Positions 15,893 to 23,299 of a stretch of DNA of 39,722 nucleotides are shown here, piece by piece. This DNA is from Lachnospiraceae bacterium. GTDB taxonomy: Bacteria; Bacillota; Clostridia; Lachnospirales; Lachnospiraceae. A model generated the notes under the pieces. It did no database searches. It was not told the DNA's origin and worked only from the letters and a program-made list of their open reading frames with translations. Numbering within the stretch: position 1 is the first letter of the stretch; each line of letters starts with the position of its first letter. The stretch covers positions 1 through 39,722 of the forward strand of contig JAILMH010000070.1 of NCBI GenBank assembly GCA_024692715.1, written 5' to 3'. Made by a program: the position numbers and the translations under genes.

Positions 15893-16789
15893 TCAGTCCT
15901 CCTCCTTCTTAAGAGTTCCATTGAAGAACAACTGTATAAAGTTAATAGTAAGACCAATGACCATAAGCACAACACCTACTGCACAGGCATAACCCATATC
16001 ATTCTTCTCAATTCCTCGCTTGTAGAGGTAACCAACAATTGTAAGTCCAATATTGTTCGGTGAGCTGTTTCCTGACCATAACATAAAGCTCTCAAGGAAC
16101 ATTGAAAGACCTGCATAAATTGTAATGGTAAGTACGTAAATTGATGTCGGCTTGATAAGCGGAATTGTTATGAACTTAAACTTCTGCCAGGTAGTAGCTC
16201 CATCAATGTCTGCTGACTCATAGAGGGACTTGTCGATAGACTTAAGTCCTGAGAGGAAATACAGCATATTTACGCCGGTCCATCTCCAGCAGCAAAGAAG
16301 TAAAAGTGCAATTTCTGATGTCCACTTAACCTTAAGCCACTTAATAGTTGGCATATTCAGCATAGTCATAAGGATGTTAAGCTGTCCTGTCTTATATTCT
16401 GAGAACATAAGTCTGAAAAGAGTACCTGAGATAACAACTGATGTAAGAGCCGGAATATAAAGAACGGCTTTCCATACACCCTTTGCCTTAACAAGTCTTG
16501 AATCCATAAGCACTGCATAAAGAAGTGGGAATGGAATAAGTAACACACATGTTAATAGCATATACTCAAAGCTGTTAAGAACAGCAATATGGAATACTCC
16601 ATCCTTCAAGAGCTTCAAGTAGTTTTTTGCTCCTATGAACTTTGTTGATACTGCTCCAATGTCCTGAAAGCTCATAATAATTGCACTGATCAAAGGATAG
16701 ATCCAGAAAATTACAAAGCTGATCAGGAATGGAAGTGCAAATACATAAGGTGCGGTCTTTTCAGAACAAAGAAATTTTTTTACTTTCAT
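15893..16789 (-). CDS. Sugar ABC transporter permease (MalF/AraP type)
   Basis: 298 residues with six membrane segments. It starts 'EKTAPYVFALPFLISFVIFWIYPLISAI' (typical CUT1 first helix) and has the EAA loop 'LYESADIDGATTWQKFKFITIPLI' near residue 190. Forms a heterodimer with the next permease. It follows the binding-protein gene by 110 bp containing a GC-rich hairpin, and couples closely to the downstream permease. Confidence 0.9.
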   Translation of the reverse strand: MKVKKFLCSEKTAPYVFALPFLISFVIFWIYPLISAIIMSFQDIGAVSTKFIGAKNYLKLLKDGVFHIAVLNSFEYMLLTCVLLIPFPLLYAVLMDSRLVKAKGVWKAVLYIPALTSVVISGTLFRLMFSEYKTGQLNILMTMLNMPTIKWLKVKWTSEIALLLLCCWRWTGVNMLYFLSGLKSIDKSLYESADIDGATTWQKFKFITIPLIKPTSIYVLTITIYAGLSMFLESFMLWSGNSSPNNIGLTIVGYLYKRGIEKNDMGYACAVGVVLMVIGLTINFIQLFFNGTLKKEED

Positions 16790-16829
16790 CGCACTTTTCT
16801 CCTTTTTTTACTTCACAATAAACAAAACA

Positions 16830-16855
16830 GCCACAGGGCGTTGCTGCCCTGCGGC
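16830..16855 (-). repeat. Intercistronic GC-rich stem-loop after the binding-protein gene
   Basis: Minus strand GCCGCAGGGC, loop AGCAAC, GCCCTGTGGC, followed by TGTTTTGTTT. A leaky terminator or 3' stabilising hairpin is common after ABC binding-protein genes and would keep the binding protein in excess over the permeases. Confidence 0.7.
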
Positions 16856-16899
16856 CCTTTTTTTAGTAATTCTTATAAGTTTTAAGAGATCAAAATAAC

Positions 16900-18339
16900 T
16901 TACTCGTCAAGCTCGATAGCCTGCTGAGCCTCTGCAAGTGCATCATCTACTGCTGTACCGTTCTCAAGTACTTCATTCAATGTTGTTGTGCACATCTGCT
17001 CGTTGATAGTCGGGCTGATCTTAACTGTCATGATTGTTCCGATCTGATCCTTGATGTTGTTAAGAACATCGTATGGATAGTTGCGGAAGAATGTGTTGTA
17101 GTAGTTTGAATCATCGTGTGCAAATGAATCATCTTCCCAAAGTGATGTATTACAGATATCGAATCCGAGATCCTCCCAGATAAGCTTCTCGCCTTCCGGA
17201 GACATCTTTGCGAAGCAAAGGAAATCTGCTGCAAGCTCAGGATCTGAAGACTGCTGTGTTACAACTGTACCTGTACCGCCAATACCTACTGAACAGTTCT
17301 GACCTTCTTCAAATACAGGACACTTTGTGATATACCAGTTGCCCTTTTCATCAGGCATATAGTTCTTAAATCTGCTCATGTACCACATAGCCTTAGGGAA
17401 TGAAACGATGTTGTGGTCAAGGATGTTCTGGTAACCTGCCTCAAGATCGATATGTCCGTCAGGTGAAACCTCAGCGATCTTATCATTGAGCCATGACTGC
17501 TGCATATTGAGCATCTTCTTTACAGAATCAAGCTCTACATTAGCCTCTCCGTCATATCCGCCTGTCCAGTCATCACCGTACTCAGCCATTGCAAGCCAGA
17601 GCCAGTCTGTTCCGCCTGTATCAACTGATGTAAAGTACTTTCCGTCTTCTCCAACAGCCTCAACATACTTCTTACCAAGTGCTGTGTAGTCATCCCATGT
17701 AACTACATTATCAACATCTTCCTGTGTGATTCCGTACTTTTCAAGTTCTGCCATGTTCCAGTACATAACAGTTGCACCAACGTGGAACGGAGCTCCATAC
17801 TGCTTTCCGTCAGCTCCCTTGTATGCGTCAAGTCTTGATGTGAGCATATCGCCTGCATAAGGTGTCATTGCCTCATCAAGAGGATAAAGCCACTGATCAA
17901 CGCCTTCATATACGTTAGGAACCTGACCCATCTCAACGTCGCAAAGATCTGGAGCACCTGATCCTGTCTGAAGTGACATGATGAGCTTCTGATGCATATC
18001 TGAGTAAGGATATGTTGTGAATGTGATCTGAATCTGACGATCCGGATTCTGCTCATTCCACTTCTCAAGCATTGTTGCATAGAATGTGTTGTGTGCCTCT
18101 ACGAAAGACCACATCTGCATCTTTGTTCCATCTTCCGGACCAACTGTTGTTACTGCTTCCGGCTCTGCCTCTGTGCCTGATGCATCTTCAGCAGCCTCTT
18201 CGGCGCTTCCTGTACCTTCCTCAGCAGCAGCACCATCTGTAGCTGCTGACCCCTCAGGTGCGTTTACTGAACCGCAGCCTGCAAGAAGTGTAACTGACAT
18301 TGCTGCGCTGATTAATACGCTTACCAGTTTCTTCTTCAT
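16900..18339 (-). CDS. Extracellular sugar-binding lipoprotein of the arabinoside ABC importer
   Basis: 479 residues. Lipobox LLAGC (Cys 22), an acidic Ala/Glu-rich linker to about residue 65, then a family 1 solute-binding domain ('MQMWSFVEAHNTFYATMLEKWNEQNP', 'GTDWLWLAMAEYGDDW', 'GIGGTGTVV'). Many Trp and Tyr residues fit stacking on sugars. Start at 18339 follows AGGAGG. First gene of the operon, about 150 nt downstream of a consensus promoter. Ligand is inferred to be an arabinan- or arabinoside-derived oligosaccharide from the neighbouring GH51/GH127. Confidence 0.92.
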   Translation of the reverse strand: MKKKLVSVLISAAMSVTLLAGCGSVNAPEGSAATDGAAAEEGTGSAEEAAEDASGTEAEPEAVTTVGPEDGTKMQMWSFVEAHNTFYATMLEKWNEQNPDRQIQITFTTYPYSDMHQKLIMSLQTGSGAPDLCDVEMGQVPNVYEGVDQWLYPLDEAMTPYAGDMLTSRLDAYKGADGKQYGAPFHVGATVMYWNMAELEKYGITQEDVDNVVTWDDYTALGKKYVEAVGEDGKYFTSVDTGGTDWLWLAMAEYGDDWTGGYDGEANVELDSVKKMLNMQQSWLNDKIAEVSPDGHIDLEAGYQNILDHNIVSFPKAMWYMSRFKNYMPDEKGNWYITKCPVFEEGQNCSVGIGGTGTVVTQQSSDPELAADFLCFAKMSPEGEKLIWEDLGFDICNTSLWEDDSFAHDDSNYYNTFFRNYPYDVLNNIKDQIGTIMTVKISPTINEQMCTTTLNEVLENGTAVDDALAEAQQAIELDE

Positions 18340-18499
18340 TTAGAAACCTCCTTAATATTTGCTAAAAACTCTCCTGCACAATTTTGTTTAGCTCTTACTC
18401 AATTCGTTTAGTCATTTCAAAAATAATTTAAACAAAGTTTCGAGTTGTTTTTGTGCAACTTGTTGAGTTTTTCGCGTTTCTTTTTCAATTTCTATAGTC

Positions 18500-18528
18500 A
18501 ATATACTACTTTGCATTGTACCTGTCAA
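18500..18528 (-). promoter_or_regulatory. Sigma-A promoter of the arabinoside operon
   Basis: Minus strand TTGACA (18528-18523), 17-nt spacer, TATATT (18505-18500). Start near 18493, so the binding-protein mRNA has a leader of about 150 nt in which I see no clear riboswitch. Confidence 0.8.
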
Positions 18529-18533
18529 TATAC

Positions 18534-18573
18534 AATTTAGATTTTTCTAAAATATATTTGCATTTTCTAAAAT
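18534..18573. promoter_or_regulatory. Tandem operator pair between the divergent promoters
   Basis: Site 1: ATTTAG-N6-CTAAAAT (18535-18553). Site 2: a weaker copy, TATTTG-N6-CTAAAAT (18555-18573), exactly 20 bp away. Both lie between the two -35 boxes (18528 and 18578). A stronger copy of the same motif lies upstream of the GH43 genes. Probable binding sites of the divergent ArsR-type regulator. Confidence 0.55.
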
Positions 18574-18577
18574 TTAA

Positions 18578-18606
18578 TTGAAAGAAGTGCTGAATTGCTT
18601 TATAAT
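18578..18606 (+). promoter_or_regulatory. Sigma-A promoter of the ArsR-type regulator gene
   Basis: TTGAAA (18578-18583), 17-nt spacer, TATAAT (18601-18606). Start near 18613, leaving a leader of about 134 nt. Confidence 0.8.
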
Positions 18607-18624
18607 TAAGCAAAAAGATTCCAT

Positions 18625-18706
18625 CTGAACAGCTCTATTATTCGCTATTCAGGAAATGTTTTGTTTTTTCTAAAGCATTAAAATTAAAAATCATTCTGTT
18701 CAGAAT
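18625..18706. repeat. Paired CTGTTCAG motifs in the regulator's leader
   Basis: CTGAACAG at 18625-18632 and its reverse complement CTGTTCAG at 18696-18703; the second lies within the perfect palindrome ATTCTG-TT-CAGAAT (18693-18706). They could pair in the mRNA or form two half-sites of an autoregulatory operator. Confidence 0.35.
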
Positions 18707-18746
18707 AAATTCAGAACACCATAAACTAAATTGGAGGACCTGCTTA

Positions 18747-19670
18747 ATGATGCATATCAAATCTGTCGAGGAAGGCCGTGAGATCTTCAAGGCACTCGGT
18801 TCAGATATACGTATAGAAATAATTAAAACGCTTCTTGCTAATGATCATATGAATATGAACGAACTCGCTTCTCATTTAAAGATCACTAACGGAGCACTTA
18901 CAAGTCACATAAAAAAGCTAGAGGAATGTGGGATCGTCTCCACTTCTCAGGAGACTTCAGGACATGGTAATCAAAAGATCTGTTCTGTTCACCTCGACTC
19001 AGTCTTAATAGATTTCAAAGGCAATGAAGTCGAAGACAAGAATGTATATCGTTCTCATATAAGTATTGGTCAGTATGGCGAATACGACGTATATCCTACC
19101 TGCGGACTTGCCTCTTCCGAGTCACTCATCGGTGAAGTTGACGACGCAAGATACTTTGCCCATCCCGACAGAGGAACTGCCGATATTCTCTGGTTCACAC
19201 ACGGATATGTGGAATACATGGTTCCAAACTTCATTCCGCCGGACCAGAAGATAGATCAGCTCTCCTTCTCAATGGAGCTCAGCTCCGAAGCACCGGGTTC
19301 TAATGATAACTGGCCGAGTGACATCCACTTCATGCTCAACGGAACTCCTATCGGAATGTGGACTTCTCCAGGAGACTTCGGCGGTACAAAGGGTATCTTC
19401 ACCCCTGAGTGGTGGTATCCTAACTGGAATCAGTACGGTCTTCTTAAGAACCTCGTAATTAATCACAACGGCACATATATAGATGGTCTCCGCATTTCCG
19501 ATGTGACCATCGACCGTTTCGATCTGAACTATAAAAGCCAGGTTCGTTTAAGACTTTCTGTACCTGAGGACACAACACACGTAGGCGGCCTTACAATATT
19601 CGGCAAATCCTTTGGAAACTACCGCCAGGACATCGATGTATCGATCTACTACTCTCCAATGAGCGTATGA
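18747..19670 (+). CDS. ArsR-type winged-helix regulator with a large C-terminal sensor domain
   Basis: 307 residues; ATG 10 nt after GGAGG. Residues 12-80 form an ArsR-like winged helix ('EIFKALGSDIRIEIIKTLL', 'NELASHLKITNGALTSHIKKLEECGIV'). The remaining 225 residues are a Trp/Gly-rich, probably beta-sandwich domain ('SDIHFMLNGTPIGMWTSPGDFG', 'EWWYPNWNQYGLLKNLVIN', 'FDLNYKSQVRLRLSVPE'), reminiscent of a sugar-binding fold. Classical ArsR proteins are about 100 residues and bind metals, but no metal-ligand cluster is evident here. Divergent from the arabinoside operon, so it is the likely local regulator sensing arabinose or an oligosaccharide. Whether it activates or represses cannot be read directly; operator placement allows activation. 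Confidence 0.85.
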   Translation: MMHIKSVEEGREIFKALGSDIRIEIIKTLLANDHMNMNELASHLKITNGALTSHIKKLEECGIVSTSQETSGHGNQKICSVHLDSVLIDFKGNEVEDKNVYRSHISIGQYGEYDVYPTCGLASSESLIGEVDDARYFAHPDRGTADILWFTHGYVEYMVPNFIPPDQKIDQLSFSMELSSEAPGSNDNWPSDIHFMLNGTPIGMWTSPGDFGGTKGIFTPEWWYPNWNQYGLLKNLVINHNGTYIDGLRISDVTIDRFDLNYKSQVRLRLSVPEDTTHVGGLTIFGKSFGNYRQDIDVSIYYSPMSV

Positions 19671-19685
19671 TATCAGTCATTCAAA

Positions 19686-19722
19686 GAGTATCCTGCATTT
19701 AATATGTAGGATATTCTTTTTT
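19686..19722 (+). terminator. Intrinsic terminator of the regulator gene
   Basis: Stem GAGTATCCTGCAT / ATGTAGGATATTC (13 bp with three G-T pairs) followed by TTTTTTATT, 16 nt after the stop codon. Confidence 0.85.
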
Positions 19723-20073
19723 ATTGTATTTTAATCATTATGGTCTCAATTCCCTTTTTGTCTTTATATATAAATTTTAATAATACATGTCTCTACACTC
19801 TCCACCAGCGAAACCATAACTCAATAAATTTTTTTGTACTAAATGTACAATTACAACTTTTATTTTCAATAATTCTCTCCGTCATTATCACTATTTTGCT
19901 TTTATATTTTCAATTTACAGAAAAAATAAGGGGTTTTCTTTTTTGAATGTATACAGTATACTGTGTTTCATATTAATCTGACAGCGATACAACTTATCAC
20001 TGTCATTTATTTTATTATGTCGAGAATAATCTATAAACATTGCACTATATTGTAAAATTTACAAGGAGAAAAA
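19723..20073 (+). other. AT-rich intergenic region before cheY with palindromes
   Basis: No convincing gene; a 68-codon open frame at 19740 has no ribosome site. Visible elements are a perfect 12-bp palindrome ACAGTATACTGT (19953-19964), a hairpin TGACAG...CTGTCA (about 19980-20006) followed by TTTATTTTATT that could end a short transcript, and a perfect palindrome TTGTAAA-A-TTTACAA (20050-20064) that overlaps the ribosome site of cheY. Confidence 0.4.
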
Positions 20074-20436
20074 ATGAGTAAAAAAGTTTTAATCGTAGAC
20101 GACGCAACATTCATGAGAACCATGCTTTCAGGAATACTCAAGAACGGCGGATATGAAGTTGCCGGCGAAGCTTCAAACGGAAAAGAAGCTGTAGCACAGT
20201 ATAAAACATTAAAACCAGATCTCGTAACAATGGATATCACAATGCCTGAGATGGACGGTCTTGAAGCACTTAAAGCGATCAAAGCTGAAGATCCTGCAGC
20301 AACAGTTATCATGTGCTCAGCCATGGGTCAGCAGGCTATGGTAATCAGCGCCATCAAGAACGGAGCAAAGGATTTCATCGTAAAGCCTTTCGACGCTGAT
20401 CATGTTATCGAGTCTGTTCGTAAACAGATCGGTTAA
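20074..20436 (+). CDS. cheY: Stand-alone CheY-type response regulator
   Basis: 120 residues, a single receiver domain. Acidic pocket Asp 9/Asp 10, phospho-acceptor Asp 54 in 'VTMDITMPEMDG', switch Ser 82 and Lys 104 in 'IVKPF'. Closest in style to the CheY of Firmicutes, which binds FliM when phosphorylated. No kinase or chemotaxis gene is adjacent, so it is an orphan; partner kinase unknown. ATG follows AAGGAG, with own terminator. Confidence 0.93.
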   Translation: MSKKVLIVDDATFMRTMLSGILKNGGYEVAGEASNGKEAVAQYKTLKPDLVTMDITMPEMDGLEALKAIKAEDPAATVIMCSAMGQQAMVISAIKNGAKDFIVKPFDADHVIESVRKQIG

Positions 20437-20445
20437 TTTATATGC

Positions 20446-20486
20446 AAAAGACCGTCGCACATCAGATCTGTGCAACGGTCTTTTTT
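20446..20486. terminator. Bidirectional terminator between cheY and the GH43 lipoprotein gene
   Basis: AAAGACCGT/ACGGTCTTT outer stem with inner GCACA/TGTGC stem, a U-run on the plus side (TTTTTT) and TTTT on the minus side. It serves both convergent genes. Confidence 0.88.
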
Positions 20487-20497
20487 AATTGTTTATC

Positions 20498-22021
20498 TTA
20501 TTTATAATACTGAACAGCCCAGACTGTTTCATTTTCAGCTGCTCCGGTGAAGCACATGCAGTCATTTCCAGCTTCATCCTTCATTTCAAGCATGACTCCC
20601 TTAAATTCCTTTTCATTTATGAACATAGTAGCATACGGCGAATTTGCTTTAACTATCAAAGCGCCTTCCCTGTCACCTTCCATTGTTCCGTCCGCAGCCA
20701 CCTTGACTTTTTCGCATTCATGAACCTTTCTGGAAATATCCGTGCCGTGAGCAACAAGATAATACATACCTGAAATTGCCTCCTGCGCATAGCCATCGCT
20801 TTTCAGCGATTCTCCTGAAACTGCAAAAGGTGCAGCGACCAGCCAGTCATCTTCATTTCGGAATAACTGATGAACCCTTGGTTCATGAGCCTCAGTACCG
20901 TTTTTGAATCTTTGATGATATACCATATACATCTTTCCATCAAGATCACAAAATGCCGAATTATGCCCCGGAGCCATATAAGTATAGGACAATGACGGGA
21001 AAGTATAATTCCCGATCATTTTAAGCCCGAATTTAGAATGATCTATAACCTTCCCCGGCGAATTATTATTCATATCAACATACGGACCATCGACTTGTCT
21101 TGATCTGTAAAGTCGTATCTGATATCCACCCTTGGCGTTTAACTCCCCGTAGGAAACAAAAAGATAATAATAATCACTCACCTTATCATATAAAATATAC
21201 GGGCCTTCGATAGAATTATGACCTCCGCCTATCAGATGTTTTCCATAATAAGCGTCTGTATTTTCTGCTTTATTTTCCTCAGGATGTATCGGAAGTCCGG
21301 TATTTTCATCCAGCTGTAAAAGAAATATTCCGCCGGACCATGAGCCATATACCATCCACATCTTTCCCTCTTTGTCATTGAAAACGCAGGGATCGATGCA
21401 GTTAGGCCATTTCTGATTATCATAGTCATTATCTTTCAGATAATCATTCAGTTCAGATTTATCATGATAGTCAAGAAAGTCCGTATTATAAACAGTCCGG
21501 TTATTAAACCCAGAATCAAGTATTCTGTCAATAAATTTATAAGGACCTGTCACCTTATCCGCAGCTGCATAACACAGCGAAGATTTCTTATAAGTAGATG
21601 TCGTGCAAAAGTACATGACATATTTATTCATAGCTTTATTGAAAATAACATCCGGAGCCCATACAGAATATCCATTCTCCTGATTTCTCCCGACGAAGGA
21701 AAATGCCCCGAGGTCACCGTTTAAGAGGTTGCTGAAAAGCTTATTTTTTTCATCAACTCCTTCAAAAAGCTGTGTCCAGTTCCTAAGGTCAGTCGATTCC
21801 GCCACCGCCATATGCGTTCCAAATATATAATATTTACCATTTTCAACATATATGGACGGATCATGCACTGATGCTCCTGCCGTAAATCCACCGCTTTTTT
21901 CCACTATTTCAGACTCTGACATATCTCCTCTGTACAAATCCATCTTTTTCACAGCAGCCATTCCGCATCCACCCAGAAACATAGCCGCAGCTACAAGCAA
22001 AGGTACAAGCCCAAATTTCAT
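20498..22021 (-). CDS. GH43 lipoprotein, arabinan endo-1,5-alpha-L-arabinanase-like
   Basis: 507 residues. Lipobox FLGGC (Cys 19) anchors it outside the cell. A five-bladed beta-propeller carries the GH43 triad: Asp 54 ('SVHDPSIY', catalytic base), Asp 210 ('CIDPCVF') and Glu 272 ('SIEGPYIL', acid). A C-terminal beta domain of about 130 residues follows, as in larger endo-arabinanases such as B. subtilis Abn2. It would cut alpha-1,5-arabinan into oligosaccharides for import. 17 bp after the cytoplasmic GH43 gene, same transcript. Specificity is inferred from motif style and context. Confidence 0.88.
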   Translation of the reverse strand: MKFGLVPLLVAAAMFLGGCGMAAVKKMDLYRGDMSESEIVEKSGGFTAGASVHDPSIYVENGKYYIFGTHMAVAESTDLRNWTQLFEGVDEKNKLFSNLLNGDLGAFSFVGRNQENGYSVWAPDVIFNKAMNKYVMYFCTTSTYKKSSLCYAAADKVTGPYKFIDRILDSGFNNRTVYNTDFLDYHDKSELNDYLKDNDYDNQKWPNCIDPCVFNDKEGKMWMVYGSWSGGIFLLQLDENTGLPIHPEENKAENTDAYYGKHLIGGGHNSIEGPYILYDKVSDYYYLFVSYGELNAKGGYQIRLYRSRQVDGPYVDMNNNSPGKVIDHSKFGLKMIGNYTFPSLSYTYMAPGHNSAFCDLDGKMYMVYHQRFKNGTEAHEPRVHQLFRNEDDWLVAAPFAVSGESLKSDGYAQEAISGMYYLVAHGTDISRKVHECEKVKVAADGTMEGDREGALIVKANSPYATMFINEKEFKGVMLEMKDEAGNDCMCFTGAAENETVWAVQYYK

Positions 22022-22038
22022 TCTTCCAGCTCCCTCTC

Positions 22039-22980
22039 TTACAGATTGAAAACAGGATATCCCTTATCATCCCAAACTACTTTGAGCAGCATTGCATGTC
22101 TGTTTGGATCATAAAGCGGGTCCTCGCAGATGAGCTTATCTGTTGTCCTGGCATGAAATACCATGATGTCATTTCCCTGTTCATCAGTAGTAAAGCAGTT
22201 ATGCCCCGGTCCATAGATCTTCTTTGTGATATCAGACTTAAGTACAGGATCGTGAAGCTTGCTCCAGCTCTGTGGATCGAGCATGTCTGCGTCCTCATCT
22301 GCTGTGAGCATTCCCACGCAATATGCAGGACTTGTATCAGAAGCACTGAAGGTAAGGAAGATCTTTCCATCGTGATGGATCACTGAAGGCCCTTCATTTA
22401 CCCAGAAACCATGTCTTTCCCAGCTGTAATCCGGAGTTGTGAGCAGCACCTGACAGGTCTCGAGCTCGTTGGCGCTCTTCATTTTAGCTATATAAAGATT
22501 AGAGATCTGTCTTCCAACGCTGACCTTTTCAGCCCAGACGTAATACCAGTCACCTTTATTTTCAAAAACTGTCGCATCTAATGAAAAAGCTCTGAAAGAG
22601 AATTCATCATCAGGTGCTGCTTTCATCTTGCCAAGCTCAACCCATTCATCCTTCATCGGGTCATCACCGGTACATTTTAGTACATAAGGACGAAGTGCCC
22701 AGATATCATCTTTATCGCTGGCAGCAAAGTACATATACCATCCACCGAAAAGATAGTGAAGCTCCGGAGCCCACACGTTACAGCTCATGATCCCTGACTC
22801 ATGCTTATTCCATATTACTTTCTCCTCTGCACTTTCAAGTCCCTCAAGAGAATCTGCACAACGGAGCATTACCCTGTCGTATTCCGGTACTGAAGCTGTA
22901 AAATAATATTTACCGTTCTCAGCATGTAATACATAAGGATCCGCTCTCTGTGGTATCCATTCTTCAGCATAATTTAACAT
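22039..22980 (-). CDS. Cytoplasmic GH43 arabinofuranosidase/exo-arabinanase-like enzyme
   Basis: 313 residues from the ATG at 22980 (GAGG 8 nt upstream; the longer GTG start at 22989 overlaps that site). One five-bladed propeller with Asp 14 ('QRADPYVL'), Asp 135 ('FSLDATVF') and Glu 196 ('VNEGPSVI') as the GH43 triad. No signal peptide and no extra domain. It probably trims imported arabino-oligosaccharides from the end. First gene of a two-gene operon with its own promoter and a strong palindromic operator. Beta-xylosidase activity is possible for this family. Confidence 0.88.
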   Translation of the reverse strand: MLNYAEEWIPQRADPYVLHAENGKYYFTASVPEYDRVMLRCADSLEGLESAEEKVIWNKHESGIMSCNVWAPELHYLFGGWYMYFAASDKDDIWALRPYVLKCTGDDPMKDEWVELGKMKAAPDDEFSFRAFSLDATVFENKGDWYYVWAEKVSVGRQISNLYIAKMKSANELETCQVLLTTPDYSWERHGFWVNEGPSVIHHDGKIFLTFSASDTSPAYCVGMLTADEDADMLDPQSWSKLHDPVLKSDITKKIYGPGHNCFTTDEQGNDIMVFHARTTDKLICEDPLYDPNRHAMLLKVVWDDKGYPVFNL

Positions 22981-23009
22981 GATCCACACCTCATTTTTCT
23001 AATTTTCAA

Positions 23010-23035
23010 ATTATTTTAGATTTTACTAAAATAAT
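23010..23035. promoter_or_regulatory. Palindromic operator overlapping the GH43 operon promoter
   Basis: Perfect 10-bp arms ATTATTTTAG (23010-23019) and CTAAAATAAT (23026-23035) with a 6-nt centre; same core as the operator at 18535-18553 (TTTAG-N6-CTAAA). It overlaps the -10 box and start point, a repressor-like position. Confidence 0.6.
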
Positions 23036-23059
23036 ATATCAAGATTGTATAGATTTCAA
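23031..23059 (-). promoter_or_regulatory. Sigma-A promoter of the GH43 operon
   Basis: Minus strand TTGAAA (23059-23054), 17-nt spacer, TATTAT (23036-23031). The rest of the 319-bp gap to xfp (23060-23209) is AT-rich with no gene seen. Confidence 0.7.
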
Positions 23060-23209
23060 GACTTTTATAACAACTTCCTTAACTTTTGTGGCAAAACAAA
23101 ACATACATCTTTATTTTTACAAAGCTTCAAACTATAAAAAATGCCCTGGTTTTCGCAATTTATTTTAGTTAAATGTAAAATATTAAACTTTTATCGTAAG
23201 TAAATGAAA

Positions 23210-23238
23210 TTGAATTTTTGTTCTGCAATAAGTACAAT
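23210..23238 (+). promoter_or_regulatory. Sigma-A promoter of xfp
   Basis: TTGAAT (23210-23215), 17-nt spacer, TACAAT (23233-23238). A second TTGACA at 23246 lacks a good -10. Confidence 0.6.
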
Positions 23239-23269
23239 AACATCGGTTGACAAAATATTAACAGAGTTT

Positions 23270-23287
23270 GGTGCATAGGAATGCACC
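23270..23287 (+). promoter_or_regulatory. Hairpin abutting the xfp ribosome binding site
   Basis: GGTGCA-TAGGAA-TGCACC, perfect 6-bp stem, ends directly before GGAGGAGG (23288-23295). It may stabilise the mRNA 5' end or tune translation of this probably abundant enzyme. Confidence 0.5.
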
Positions 23288-23299
23288 GGAGGAGGACCT

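Noticed and set aside
19740-19946. 68-codon hydrophobic open frame on the plus strand
   Set aside because: Very AT-rich intergenic DNA, no ribosome site; hydrophobicity follows from base composition.
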